A DNA stretch of 64,000 nucleotides. Origin: Nematopogon swammerdamellus (lineage: Eukaryota > Arthropoda > Insecta > Lepidoptera > Adelidae). Each line of letters opens with the position of its first letter. The stretch's first letter is position 1. A program made the position numbers and the translations under genes. Shown here piece by piece: positions 51,814-62,519 of this stretch. The stretch spans positions 4,647,761 through 4,711,760 of the forward strand of contig OX336351.1 of assembly GCA_946902875.1 (NCBI GenBank), given 5' to 3'. The notes under the pieces are model-generated. The model searched no databases. It saw nothing but the letters and a program-made list of their open reading frames with translations, and was not told where the DNA came from.

Positions 51814-52209
51814 GTTTATGTAATCCGGTATGGCCGGCTGAGTCGGAGGGGCCAAAGCACATGCTCCGACCAGCCAACATCACCTCCGTGAAGGTAGGCG
51901 CCATACCGGAGATTTTCCTGGATTGCTGGCTATACTGCACTAGAGGAGAACACAACCGAGGCTTCTATGCGGCCATCTTACATCCAGTACGGTGGTATCA
52001 ACCCAGTCGGCTACAATTTGAGCCTACCACCTAGTAACGGGCAAGGGGAGGGACCTACAGTTTTACACCGGTTCCGAACGGCGAAGCAGCAGTGGTAAGC
52101 ACGTAATTTTGTTCGTCAAAAAAAACTCATTGGTACACGCCGACCGGATTCGAACCTCAAACCTCTCGCATGAAAAGCCGATTCCCAAACCACACGGTCA
52201 TCCGCCGCT
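51814..52209 (-). mobile_element. SINE-B copy B7, full length
   Basis: Complete on the minus strand: tRNA-like head (GAGCGGCGGATGACCGTGTG, GGTTTGGGAATCGGC, B box AGGTTCGAATCC), linker with CAATGAGTTTTTTTTGACG, the body GTAAAACTGTAGGTCCCTC, and tail GCCGGCCATACCGGATTAC. A reference copy for the family. Confidence 0.85.
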
Positions 52210-52296
52210 CAAAGCCTTATACTGAAACCATGATGACCATTTTACTTACGACATTTTAGTTCGGACTACGATGAAAGCAGTCTGCTCAGCCTCGTT

Positions 52297-52669
52297 AGCC
52301 TCGATAGCTCAGTGGTGCAGACAGTCGACTGTCGCTATTGATTCGCTGGGTCGGTAGTACTTGGATGGGTGACCGCTCGACCGTTGGAGGCTGACCGTGG
52401 TTCGGATTCCACGTAAAACTGTAGGTCCCTTCCCTTCTTACCTTACTAGGTGGTAGGGTTCAACTCGTCCGGGTTGGTACCACCGCACTGAATGCAACGT
52501 CGATCGAAACGGCTATGTAAATAGTTTGTGTTTTCCGTTCAGTTCAGTGTAGCCGGCACGACCGAAGGGAAGCACTGACATGGCACATAGTTCACCCGGT
52601 GTTATGGGCTGACATCGCGGATGTTGTATGTGATGTAGCCAACCGTGTCAGTTTCCATATAAAAAAAAA
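52297..52669 (+). mobile_element. SINE-A copy A23
   Basis: Full head to poly(A). A box TAGCTCAGTGG, B box GGTTCGGATTCC. In the 5S-like block about 10 bp are missing (TATTGATTCGCTGGGTCGG), while AGTACTTGGATGGGTGACC is intact. Ends TTTCCATATAAAAAAAAA. Confidence 0.85.
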
Positions 52670-53022
52670 CATTTTTCTACTCCGGCAGAACGTCTGCACT
52701 GCCTATGTCGTGCTTAGCATGAAGTGTACTCTATGCCTTTTCTGTATTATCGATTTCTTTCGGAATAACAAAATAACGTAATGGGGGTCGTTTGTCATGA
52801 ACGTTTGATATTAGGCATTTGCCAGGCGCTTCGGTTAATTTGGAGGGGGCTTCGAGATGAATGGGTTCGTTCGTGTTGTCGCTGAAAATATTAGCGGTAA
52901 ACTCAATTTTGTTACATAGAGACGTGTCGTCCTTTGGATAGACGTGAAGAAAGAATTAATTTTCGTATGTATTTTTGAGGGGATGTTTGAAGATTCATGG
53001 AAAAGACGTAGCGCGCTCAATA
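52670..53022. other. No gene seen
   Basis: No supported feature. Confidence 0.25.
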
Positions 53023-53261
53023 TTTTTTTTAATGTAAACTGACACGGTTGGCTGCATCACCTACAACATCCGTGATGTCAGCCCATAACACCGGGTGAAC
53101 TTGGTGCTACGTCAGTGCTTCCCTTCGGTCGTGCTGGCTACACTGAACTGGACGAAAAACACAAACTATTTATGTACATAGCCGTTTCGATCGACTTTTC
53201 ATTCAGTGCGGTTGTACCAACTCGGGCGGGTTAAACCCTACCACCTAGTAATATAAGAAGA
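53023..53261 (-). mobile_element. SINE-A copy A24, head lost
   Basis: Tail and body on the minus strand, ending at CTAGTAATATAAGAAG on the plus strand. That spelling is the one seen just before C-type heads, so this copy probably belonged to the C-headed subfamily. Confidence 0.8.
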
Positions 53262-53456
53262 ATATGTTTTATATCTATCTATTTTATACCACGTACGTAT
53301 AGGCTGGAGGTTTTTAAAAGGGGCGTTAAAATGCTCCTGCCCGAGGGACCGGTATGTTTTTTTTTTTTTCATGAATACCAAAAACTACATTTTATTATTA
53401 GTCTTTCAAACTGCGTGCCAGTTTGTTGGCTGAATCCGCTCTCCAACCGTACCGAG

Positions 53457-53783
53457 CCGGTACTTGATTGAAAAATTGCCCCACTGCACCTCTCCCCTTG
53501 CATGTCGTAAAAGGCGACTAAGGAATAAGGACAAGATACCGTGCTAAATGGCGACAGGCTAGCGACCTCTCACCTAGGCGCGGTCCTTCCATCGATTCAT
53601 GCAGCAGGTGAGTGTCTTCGTGGCTTACTTGCTGCTTGATAGTTATCTTGTCCGAATACTTTGCCAAACATTGTGGTCGGTGTTGTGCTGTAATTTACAA
53701 GAGTACTTGGAGCACAACACCGATTACTCTGCTTACCCCAATTGTCGGGATACAGCGTGTGGTATGTATGTATGTAGCATACA
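53457..53783 (+). mobile_element. C-family repeat copy C4
   Basis: Head AGCCGGTACTTGATTGAAAA, CCCCACTGCACCTCTCCCC, TGTCGTAAAAGGCGACTAAG, through CCCCAATTGTCGGGATACAG to GTATGTATGTATGTAG. The tail continues as an inverted ATAC repeat (CATACATACATACAC), making a small hairpin. Confidence 0.8.
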
Positions 53784-53858
53784 TACATACACAGTTAGTT
53801 ACCGAACTCCAAAATTCCCGATAACGTGGGTAGGTACATGATATTTGCGGACACCCCT

Positions 53859-54383
53859 CAGTCAGTCAGTCAGTCAGTCAGGGTGTAAGCGTCCATTGCT
53901 GGACATACGCCTATCCAATTTTCCTCCAGTCCTCCCGGCCTTCAGCGATACGGAACCACTGATTTCCGCCGACGTACTTGATGTCGTCGTCCCACCTGGC
54001 GGGTGGTCTTCCCACACTCCGTTTTCCTGTCCACGGCCGCCAGTGTAGGACACGGTTACTCCAACGGTCATCGTCTCTTCGGCTAACGTGCCCAGCCCAC
54101 TGCCACTTGAGCTTAACCACCCGGCGTCCAATGTCGACTACTTTGGTGCGTCGGCGGATTGCCTCGTTACGCACCATATCACGTAGCGATATTCCCAGCA
54201 TGGCTCGCTCCATTGCTCGCTGGGCAACTTTCAACCTTTGGACAACAGCGACCGTCAGAGTCCACGTTTCACACCCGTACGTCATAATCGGGAGGACACA
54301 CTGGTCATATATACGGGTCTTTAAATTTTGCGGAAGTTCAGACTTCAGGACGAATTTTAGTTTTCCAAAGACAGCCCAACCCA
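53859..54383 (-). mobile_element. RTE-like LINE, 5'-truncated 525-bp insertion
   Basis: A perfect 12-bp target duplication GCGGACACCCCT flanks the insert (53847-53858 and 54384-54395). The minus frame reads FGKLKFVLKSELPQNLKT, RIYDQCVLPIMTYGCETW, TLTVAVVQRLKVAQRAME, RAMLGISLRDMVRNEAI, RRRTKVVDIGRRVVKLKW, QWAGHVSRRDDDRWSNRV, then GKRSVGRPPARWDDD. The ORF ends near AYVQQWTLTP, with one TAG just before it (GGATAGGCG). The 3' tail is (CAGT)n. This is the reverse transcriptase C-terminal region of an RTE-like LINE. Confidence 0.92.
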
Positions 54384-54395
54384 GCGGACACCCCT

Positions 54396-54887
54396 GTGTA
54401 GTAGTTAATCAATACGGTGGATCCACCCTCCATGTAACATGATATGCTCACACGTGTCCTTTCATTAGCCGGGGACGAGATTCCGGTTTCCTCTTCTGTC
54501 ATAGACGCGCTCTCGTATCGAAAATATTTTTATATATAAATAGTGTTAAGTATGTAATGTATTTCTCGATAGAAACAGTGTACAATATTTATTTATTTAT
54601 TTATTTATTTCGACACACATTTTTTTTAAACATACGCTCTGCACTAGAAATATCTGTTTTGCCGAGGCAGCTGTGGACAGTGTTAAGTAGACAATTTATT
54701 GTGCGCTTATCAAGACAAAATAAAAAAAAAAAAAACTAGAGAAATTAAGATAAAACATAAAAAAAATATTTACAACAATATCATAGGTACCCATCATTAA
54801 AATAAATATTAAAAAGAATTCTTACATACGAGTGGAATCAGGATTTTGTTTCCTTTGTTTTATTACAACCACATTTCGTTTTCGTTT
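54396..54887. other. No gene seen; (ATTT)n repeat
   Basis: Contains an ATTT microsatellite at about 54585-54610. No gene supported. Confidence 0.35.
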
Positions 54888-55018
54888 GTCAGTCTCGGTA
54901 GCTCAGTGGTGCGATCGGTTGCACGCCTGGGCGCGGTCAGAACTTGAATGGATGACCGTTGGACCGTTGGATGGTTCGGAGTCCACGTAAAACTGAGGTC
55001 CCTCCCTTCCCTTTTTAC
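54888..55018 (+). mobile_element. SINE-A head fragment A17
   Basis: GTCAGTCTCGGTAGCTCAG, GCCTGGGCGCGGTCAGAAC, TTGAATGGATGACCGTTGG and GGTTCGGAGTCCACG. A diverged head and body start, ending where SINE-B copy B8 begins. Confidence 0.75.
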
Positions 55019-55028
55019 ACCCGATGCT

Positions 55029-55265
55029 GACATGTACATCAAGGTGTGGTATCAACCCATTCGGCTAAAATTTGAGCCTACCACCTAGTAAGGGGCAAGG
55101 GAAGGACCTACAGTTTTACACCGGTTCCGAAGCAGCAGATGTGGGAATGCAGGTAAATTTTTCAGTCAGAAAAAAAAAACCATTGGTACACGCCGAGCGG
55201 ATTCGAACCTCGGACCTCTCGCAAGAGATGCCGACGCCCCAACCACTCGGCCATCCGCCGCTTCA
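55029..55265 (-). mobile_element. SINE-B copy B8, head and body
   Basis: Minus strand: tRNA-like head GCGGCGGATGGCCGAGTGG, GGGGCGTCGGCATCTCTTGC, B box GAGGTTCGAATCC, linker CCAATGG and the body. Tail missing. Confidence 0.8.
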
Positions 55266-55290
55266 GCAGACTTATGGTTTTTGCTGTATC

Positions 55291-55332
55291 AATCATACAC
55301 ATCGATCATATATATGATCCATGTGTATGATT
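55291..55332. repeat. 42-bp near-perfect palindrome
   Basis: AATCATACACATCGATCATA and its reverse complement with one mismatched pair, centre TATA. Would form a 20-bp stem. Lies just outside B8. Confidence 0.8.
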
Positions 55333-55428
55333 CGACGTATTTAAACTTACGTCACAATTTATTAACAACCTTTTACTCAAGAACATCTTTTACTCATATG
55401 CAAATATAAATAATAGGTTACTCTATGA

Positions 55429-55658
55429 CTAGCTATTGCCCGCGGCTTCCCTTAGCATGACATTTTACTCACAGCTCAGGCCGCCGATGACGTAGCGTTA
55501 TGATATGAGTTATGATTTACCCTAAAACCTCTTGGGAAGTCACAAAATGTAACAGTGTAAGTAAACCGTATGTAAATTGGTAAAGTGGTTCTCGAGCAGT
55601 TTATGAGGATATTCATATACAGTTAAACGGCCGCAGAAACTTCCTTTTTTTATTAGGA
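55429..55658 (-). mobile_element. Helitron-like element H5, 230 bp
   Basis: On the minus strand it starts TCCTAATAAAAAAAGG after A and ends GCCGCGGGCAATAGCTAG before T. Only 3 bp separate it from H2, in the same orientation. Confidence 0.65.
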
Positions 55659-55661
55659 TAA

Positions 55662-56037
55662 CTAGCTTTTGCCCGCGGCTTCGCTCGCGTGAAATTCGTA
55701 TTCAAAAAGAAGAAAGTAAGTAAGCCCGCTTTTGCACCTTTATTTCGGCGCGCGGAACAATTCGGTTTGTATGAGAGCCACATCTTAGCGTAACCGGAAC
55801 AGGAATTTTATTTAGCCTATCTTGTGTCGCGTATAGTTAAATGTGCTTGTACTAAGTTTCATCGAATTCGGATGATCGGTTTAAGGGTTATGGAGCAACA
55901 CACAGAAAAGATTTCTAAACATTGCCAATTTAGTTTTAATATCATACATAGAGTCTACAAACGCATTATCTCACAAAACAAAGTAACTTACTCCATGACA
56001 TCCCTTACAGATTTATTATTAGTAATAATATTGATGA
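55662..56037 (-). mobile_element. Helitron-like element H2, 376 bp
   Basis: Minus strand starts TCATCAATATTATTACTAAT after A and ends CGAAGCCGCGGGCAAAAGCTAG (last 15 bases GCGGGCAAAAGCTAG) before T. It contains AAATCTGTAAGGGATGTC and GGCTCTCATACAAACCG. Same family as H3 at 59686, opposite strand. No Rep/helicase. Confidence 0.8.
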
Positions 56038-56702
56038 TGTGCGTTTTATAGTACGAGTACGTAACGCGCTAAAACCATACTCCATTACGCTCTAAAAGGC
56101 TAAATCGCTCTCCAAATCCTATAAAAATCTGCATCAATCAGTGAATAAGTTAATCACGTGTGCGTTAACGCGATCAGATTGTCGGGGGAAGCTCCTAGAG
56201 TGCCTTCAGATTTTAAAAAGCCTCCAACCCGCTATCAGGAAGCGGCACCCTTAAATGGTAGCGCAATCTTAAGATAATTCACGTTTACATTGCTTGCGCT
56301 GGAAACGAATTGCTAACTAATAAAACTTGAAATCTAAAACGATACGCCTTGAAAAGGATCAATAGATTTAAAATTTAATCATCGTAATATCATGTATTGA
56401 AAGGTCGCAGTGTGAACCGGACCCCATCTATATCGGGCATGTCGACGTGTCATAGCCATGCACTATGCCTATGACCACAATAATTGCAATTGTGGGCAAT
56501 TTTGGCCACATAGTGAATGATTTGTATGACATGTTGTGTACCGTTGGAAAGGGCGTAAACTAGCAAACTTTTTAAAAGAAAACCAAGCTCTCAAATTGCT
56601 GTCAGTTTTTTTTTATGAATTAAGAAATTAAGATTCTGTCATATTTTTACTCGTCCTCGGGACTTTGGGAGGTCATAAGTACTTTTCATGGTATTTAACT
56701 AC
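56038..56702. other. No gene seen
   Basis: No supported feature. Confidence 0.25.
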
Positions 56703-56772
56703 CTATATCAAGCAGCAAGTAAGGCACGAAGGCCCACCTGCTGCATGACTCGGTAGAAAGACTGTGCCAATG
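56703..56772 (-). mobile_element. C-family fragment C5
   Basis: ATATCAAGCAGCAAGTAAGG, CACGAAGGCCCACCTGCTGC, ATGACTCGGTAGAAAGAC. About 70 bp of the family centre. Confidence 0.75.
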
Positions 56773-57175
56773 TGAGATATCTTGATCAAATGATATTTTT
56801 CCTAGAACTAAGATACATCGTAAAATCAAATAAATTCGTGCAAATACAATCATAAACAAAAAAAAATACAAGGGATTAAAGCTGGGATTTTGGTAATTTT
56901 CAAAAATAAAGAAAAAAAAATCGTATCTCGATACCACGTGACACCTCACAAAAGGTATCATAGGTCAAAACCTTGCAAACGACCCCACGTACCAAAAAAA
57001 AAAAATTTTGTCGGTCGACGTGCCGAACACACTGTTGTGAAGAGGCATGGGTGTGACTTACTGATCTGAGGGTGTGACGGTGATTAGGTTACATTCAAAT
57101 AGGAAGAAGCGAGAAGGGTTTAGAAATCACAGTTGCCGCCGTTCTGGTCACGGCACCAACTGTTATGTTCGGTTA
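56773..57175. other. No gene seen
   Basis: No supported feature. Confidence 0.25.
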
Positions 57176-57177
57176 TA

Positions 57178-57636
57178 CAGGGTGTTTCAGGATAGGCTTG
57201 AGAAACTTCAGGAATAGAAAGTACTCATTATTAGAACAAAAAAATCCTTATCACTCAAATCGAAATTCCGTATTTTTTTTCATAGAAAAATTGAAAATTG
57301 TAATAAAAACTCGATGGACAGTGAGTATGGGGAGATTTGGCTCTAGGGAGTGCAATGACCTATTCAAGTCCCCCTTTTCTTTTGATGTCATTCAAATTTA
57401 ATTTGGAATTTACCTGCATGTAATTTAATTCTACTAGTTAAGCATGAAAGTTAGTCATTTTAGTTTTAATTAATAAAGGCGGATGTTAAACGTCCACCAA
57501 ATCTCGATGAAACTATTTTCACCAAAAAGTAGTATAAAATTACCGAATCTGAAAAAAAAGTTTCAGAGCTTTTCGTCTTCAAATATGGACCTCTTTCGAA
57601 CCCTGAAGTTACGAAACCCTATCCTGAAAGAACCTG
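57178..57636. mobile_element. Mariner-like MITE M2, 459 bp
   Basis: CAGGGTGTTTCAGGATAGGC left, and CAGGTTCTTTCAGGATAGGG right (reverse complement). TA on both sides. The interior matches M1 in reverse (CTCGATGGACAGTGAGTATG against the reverse of CACTGTCCATCGAG). Confidence 0.88.
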
Positions 57637-58261
57637 TATATAAGTTGAGAACTACTTAATCAATTCACGTGCGGTTTTGACTGAGTTAATCAAGTCTAAG
57701 GATGATCAAGTCGAATCTAAGGACGATTATGGGATATTTTTTTCGCAAAGCAAATTTTCTACCAATTTTGGCGACAAAAAAATACTGTGAGGGTTTGTGT
57801 TTGTGTGTGTAAAGGTTTAGTGTGTATGCAGCTATGAATGGACCTAACACTTTTACTACTGTTATGTATTTAGACAATATTTTCAAAGTGTTTTTTTTTT
57901 TAAATAGAGCAAGCGAAGCCGTGGGAAACATATTAACTAAAACAAAATCATATGTTTTTTTTTATTCAACTGCATATAAACGGGGCTTTCAAGTAATTCA
58001 CTGTCGCCATCCTGTGGCCATAATTGTAAGCACATGCTCTTCCAGTCAAGTTGGCAACGCGCGTGCTACCCTCCTCCACAGGGGCTGAGCCTACCCTTCG
58101 GGGAAGGGATGGATAAATGTCGTTGAGATTTCTACCTATCTACATTATAGTAAAGAGATGGTAAATGTAAAAGTAATATAGAAACGTTACATTTAGTTCA
58201 GGCTTTCTTTGACTGCATGTCACAGTACGTACATAGGAGGGTTATTTATGTATTTGAGGGG
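57637..58261. other. No gene seen
   Basis: A plus-strand open frame around 57822-58088 has no recognised domain. AAAGCACATGCTC-like words near 58030 could be an old SINE-B trace, not convincing. Confidence 0.25.
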
Positions 58262-58660
58262 TATTTATGTTTATTGGGGTATTTATGTTTGTTGTTTATT
58301 GTATAATTACATCCATAGGTACGAGTAGGTAACCACGCTTGGACATGTCGAAAATTAAATTTAGAACTGACGCTAAATTCAATGCAAAGAAGAACTGACA
58401 AACTTCCGCAAGTCACCATGTTTTGTTAGTACCTTATATTATAGTAACTTATAAATAAATTAGCACATACTACCGCTGACAAGAATATTAATATTTACAC
58501 CATAAACATGAATAGGTACTGAAGAATCTGACCACTCTGCCTTTTACATTAACTATATCCTGGTGTATAGTGCCATTGTCAATTTTGATATTTTTAATCA
58601 AGTCAAATCAACAAAAAATTGTAAAAGTTTAATACAAAGAAATGTAATAAGTCATATTAA
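58262..58660 (-). mobile_element. F-family repeat copy F2
   Basis: Inverse of F1: TTGTTTATTGTATAATTAC, TTGGACATGTCGAAAATTAA, CATACTACCGCTGACAAG, CAGAATCTGACC-like AAGAATCTGACCACTCTGCC, GTGTATAGTGCCATTGTC. Confidence 0.7.
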
Positions 58661-58877
58661 AAATGTAAAGATACAAAGTGTAAATAAGTATAAAACTCGT
58701 CTACGAAAAACTAAGGAAAGTTGATAGAATATGATGTAGTCAGGCGTGTAGTAGGATTCGAATAGAGAGTACAGGAAGAAATAAAAAAAATAAGGTTAAT
58801 AAAATGTTGAATTTAGATTTTGAAAAAAAAAAAAATTACAAAAGGTCATATTTGTTTAAATTTTGAGCTACCTACAG
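58661..58877. other. AT-rich spacer
   Basis: Nothing supported. Confidence 0.25.
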
Positions 58878-59266
58878 CAGCGGTTCTCAAACTTTTTTGG
58901 TGACGGAACCCTTTTGGAAAGCGAAATATTTGACGGAGCCCTAAAATAAACAAAAATTAGTTTTTGTGCATTCTTTATAATAATCATATTACAATGTAAT
59001 AGTTACTTAAATAATATTATAATAAAAGAAAAAACAATAATTAAATATCTAATGGGAGGTATGAAACTGTTCCTTATTTTTCATCAATTGGTTGATATCA
59101 GGTTTGATATAGAAGAGAGTTGAGTTGAGTTCGTCTGCGCAGCCGAGCTGAATCGAGCCAGAGAGGAGAGGTATATTTAAATTTTTTTTTCTCGTATTCT
59201 CGCGGAGCCCCCACAGAGGCTCCGCGGAGCCCTAGGGCTCCGCGGAGCACACTTTGAGTATGGCTG
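58878..59266. mobile_element. Non-autonomous hAT element, 389 bp
   Basis: A perfect 8-bp target duplication ACCTACAG flanks it (58870-58877 and 59267-59274). Ends CAGCGGTTCTCAAACTTTTT and, in reverse complement, CAGCCATACTCAAAGTGTGC. The right part has repeated GGCTCCGCGGAGC palindromes. No transposase. Confidence 0.9.
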
Positions 59267-59274
59267 ACCTACAG

Positions 59275-59685
59275 AATCACTTTTCAAAACGTTTGCACTT
59301 AGCTGTAAAATCTCCAGTGTACACTTAAATTGGAAATGGAAAAAAATATAACAAAATCGTAATTGCGTTGGTCCCGAAAGAGAAGAGGCAATCTGAAGCG
59401 AATTTTGAATTTAGAACTCCATTTTGTACAAAACGAAATCTAGAAACGTTCCATACTAGAAGCTCCATCTAGCGGCAGAATATGTAAGTCAACTTGGTGA
59501 ACAGATGACGATACATTGTTATTGTTGTCACTAAAGACTGTAGATATTTATCTAAGTCCTTCCTCGTCGAAGTGGTCCTTTCCCAGTGTATTCTACTTAG
59601 AAACTGCATAATGAGAACTGGGTATATAATGTGGGGACACACTGAGCACATAGTGGGTCATTCACTTAGACCCATTACTTTAATA
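59275..59685. other. No gene seen
   Basis: No supported feature. Confidence 0.25.
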
Positions 59686-60049
59686 TCATCAATACTATTA
59701 ATAAATCTGTAAGGGATGGTCATGGAGTAAGCTCTTTGTATGATACTAACTTAGTAAAAAACTAAATTGGCGATTTTTAGAAATCTTTTTGTATGTATGT
59801 ATGTACTCGTATGTTTCTCCATAACTCTTATAACGATCATCCTAATTCGATGAAACTCAGTACAAGAACATTTCACTATACGCGACACAGGATAAGCTAA
59901 ATCAAATTTAGTTAAGATTACGCTAAGATGTGGCTCTCATACAAACCGAATTGTACCGCGCGCCGAAATAAAGGTACGGAAGCGGCCTTACTTACTTTCT
60001 TCTTTTTAAATTCGAATTTCACGTGAGCGAAGCGGCGGGCAAAAGCTAG
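59686..60049 (+). mobile_element. Helitron-like element H3, about 364 bp
   Basis: Starts TCATCAATACTATTAATAAA after A (or three bases later, TCAATAC) and ends GGCGGGCAAAAGCTAG before T. Internal AAATCTGTAAGGGATGGTC and GGCTCTCATACAAACCG match H2. A TGTATGTATGTATG expansion lies near 59792. Confidence 0.8.
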
Positions 60050-60931
60050 TGTTATTATATATTATAAGTCAATGGGTTTATCGCATTTTGCTCTTAATAG
60101 AGTTATACGTTTTCTCTGCACAATCACAGCTGCCATACAGAGAATAGCAGTCCTATATTTTTGAATTGTTTGACAGCCTCTGAAGCGGAGTCGGTGCAAG
60201 TTCTGTAATCTTTCTGAATTCCATTACCGGCAAAATTACTGCCACAATCTAAGTACTCACCAAGCAGGCGTCACTCCAAAACAAATTTGATCGCCGTCGG
60301 CTGTCTGCGCGGGCCGAGGGAGGGGTAATGTATCAAAATTGTTTCCCCGCATGGAAACGAATGCCTAGAAGACGCATAAACTTATGGAGAAGGTGAAAAA
60401 TTTCGTGTTTCACTCGCGCACCGAGGATTTCGTAGGTCCGCTACATCAAAATAATTGTTTAAGTTATGGCCTCGTTTAATACAAACTTCATAAATAACTA
60501 AATATGGGCAACGTCAAATTATAAAAACAATGTGAAAAGTTGCGCGGAACATTGTTATTTATAATTCCAGAACCCTATCATCAATCAGAATAGTTCTTGG
60601 CGTTTAACTACAGGAAATGTATAACGTTTTTTAATAATAAAAATACTTTCTGAAGTACCTAGATCAGTGGACAAAAAAATGTTTTATGGAAAGCTGACAT
60701 GTGGCTTTGTTACATACGAGTAGGAACTAACGATAGTGAGATATAAATATCATTGTTGTCTAAATGGCGCCATTCTAATTCTAATAAAATTTTATACAAT
60801 ACACATAATGTACGTAGCCATAGCACGTGACCGGTTGGGGGGTTGTCAATATAGCACGCTGTGTCAGTGGGGGAGGGCGTGTAATAACCATGTCACGTGG
60901 TAATTCAAACTATGGTTTAATAAAGACTATA
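60050..60931. other. No gene seen
   Basis: No named repeat. An E-head trace (TTCACTCGCGCACCGAGG at about 60407) is present. Confidence 0.3.
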
Positions 60932-61091
60932 AGCCGCGTCTCCTGCGGATATTTTTTTCGAAACATTACACAGAAACATCGAAACATTGGGGCGTGGCCA
61001 TACACGTTTGTATGAAAACCATAGAGAAATAATGTTTTTGTCTAATGTTTCTTGTGTAATGTTTCTAAAAAACATGCACAGGAGACGCGGT
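60932..61091. mobile_element. Foldback MITE, about 160 bp
   Basis: Left arm GCCGCGTCTCCTGCGGATAT, GAAACATTACACAGAAACAT; right arm is its reverse complement ending ACACAGG-like GCACAGGAGACGCGGT. Repeated GAAACATT in both arms. Confidence 0.7.
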
Positions 61092-61496
61092 TTTAGAACT
61101 CGACCAGCATGCAGCAGCAGTGAAAATTGTGTGCATGCCGACAATTGGTAAAAAGATAAAATTTATGCAAGTATTTTAGAACCTGACAAAGTTCATACGT
61201 CACCTAAACACATGAAGTCATCCGATGACTCGTTCCTGCCAGAACTAGGTGCTATGTGAGTGCTTCCCTTGAGTCCTCTATCAATGCCATCTCTATGTGA
61301 TTATTGCCGCGGTTTCGCGAATATTGCTAGCTATTATGGCGTTAAGAAACGTTTTAATATAACTCGACAGGCGCTTCGCGCGTGCCCTAGGACTGGTGCG
61401 TTGGCAAAAAAGTTAAAGTCTTAAGATGAACTGTGACGTTGTGTCAGGAAGCATTAGAGGTTAGTGAGGAGGTGAGACGCTGGAGTTGCGATTGGT
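61092..61496. other. No gene seen
   Basis: No supported feature. GATA microsatellite at 61496-61520 belongs to the next element. Confidence 0.25.
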
Positions 61497-61601
61497 TAGA
61501 TAGATAGATAGATAGATAGAAAATTCTTTATTCCTCCAGTAAACATTGAACAGTAACAAATATATTAGAAAATTTCCATAAGGTGCAAAGGCGGACTTAT
61601 C
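61497..61601 (-). mobile_element. L3 LINE 3' end copy
   Basis: Minus strand GGGATAAGTCCGCCTTTGC, ACCTTATGGAAATTTTC and GGAATAAAGAATTTTCTATC, with a (TATC)n tail. Shares GTGCAAAGGCGGACTTATCC with the 7030/7725 copy. Confidence 0.65.
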
Positions 61602-61930
61602 CCTTTTTTTTATTTTTTTTTTATGTAAACCAGCATGGGTGGCTGTAGTCGACAGAGCCAAAATCACATCTCCTCGCGAAACCACGCTCAGTTAGGTGGC
61701 ATGCCAGCAGATTTGCGGACTGTTGCTAGGCTGTCTAGCCCGTTAATACGACGCCTGAAGACACCCAGGTTAAAGGATTCAGGAAATACACTCGCCGGAA
61801 GACAGTTCCACACTCTAGCGGTGCGACAAAGAAACGATTTAGAAAACCGATGGGTTCTCAAAAGCCCAATGTCAACAACAAAAGGGTGCTGAGTCTCTCT
61901 GCGACGATTACGACCTTACAGAGATTTCTT
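61602..61930 (-). mobile_element. L2 LINE 3' end, best coding copy
   Basis: The minus frame reads HPFVVDIGLLRTHRFSKS, FLCRTARVWNCLPASVF, PESFNLGVFRRRINGLDS, LATVRKSAGMPPN then stop. The HPF...RT.RF..SFL.RTAR.WN.LPASVFP pattern is the typical end of CR1/Jockey-like reverse transcriptases. The 3' UTR ends CAGCCACCCATGCTGGTTTA and CATAAAAAA, similar to SINE-B and SINE-A ends. Confidence 0.82.
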
Positions 61931-62180
61931 ACAGTCAACCTTTGGATGTTTGAGATTCGATAATATAGTGGAATGTAAGTAGGTAGTAGCAAAAGAGTTG
62001 AGCGTGAGAATTGAAGATAAAATAATAATAAGAATACTTTTAACAATACATATTATAAGTAAATGCTAGTAAAATATAGGCCATACATGTGTTCCGCTCG
62101 GTAGGTACTCCTTGACTCACATTCATGTTTTTTTATTCACCCATTTGGTAACAAGACACAATCGGATAAGTCAGGCATAC
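61931..62180. other. No gene seen
   Basis: Nothing supported. Confidence 0.25.
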
Positions 62181-62425
62181 CTACATACATACCATACTCT
62201 GTATCCCGACAATCGGGGCAGCAGAGTAGTCGGTGTTCTGCTGCAAGTACTTACACTCTTTTAAATTACAGCACAGCACCGACAACCACATTTAGCAAAG
62301 TATTAATTAGGGAAAGATAACTAACTATCAAGCAACAAGTAAGGCACGAAGACCCACCTCATGCAAGACTCGGTGAAAGGACTGTGCCAAGTTGAGAGGC
62401 GGCTACCCTGTCGCCCTTATTGTAA
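62181..62425 (-). mobile_element. C-family repeat copy C6
   Basis: Plus strand ATACCTACATACATACCATA, TCCCGACAATCGGGGCAG, ACAGCACCGACAACCACAT, GTAAGGCACGAAGACCCACC, GGCTACCCTGTCGCCCTTAT. The head is missing. Confidence 0.8.
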
Positions 62426-62519
62426 GATTCAACGCCTGCCGTCTGTTGGTGTGTATGTCTGTATGTATATTCACTTATAACTCAAGAACGGCTCAAACCT
62501 ATTCAATAGCGGATTCACA

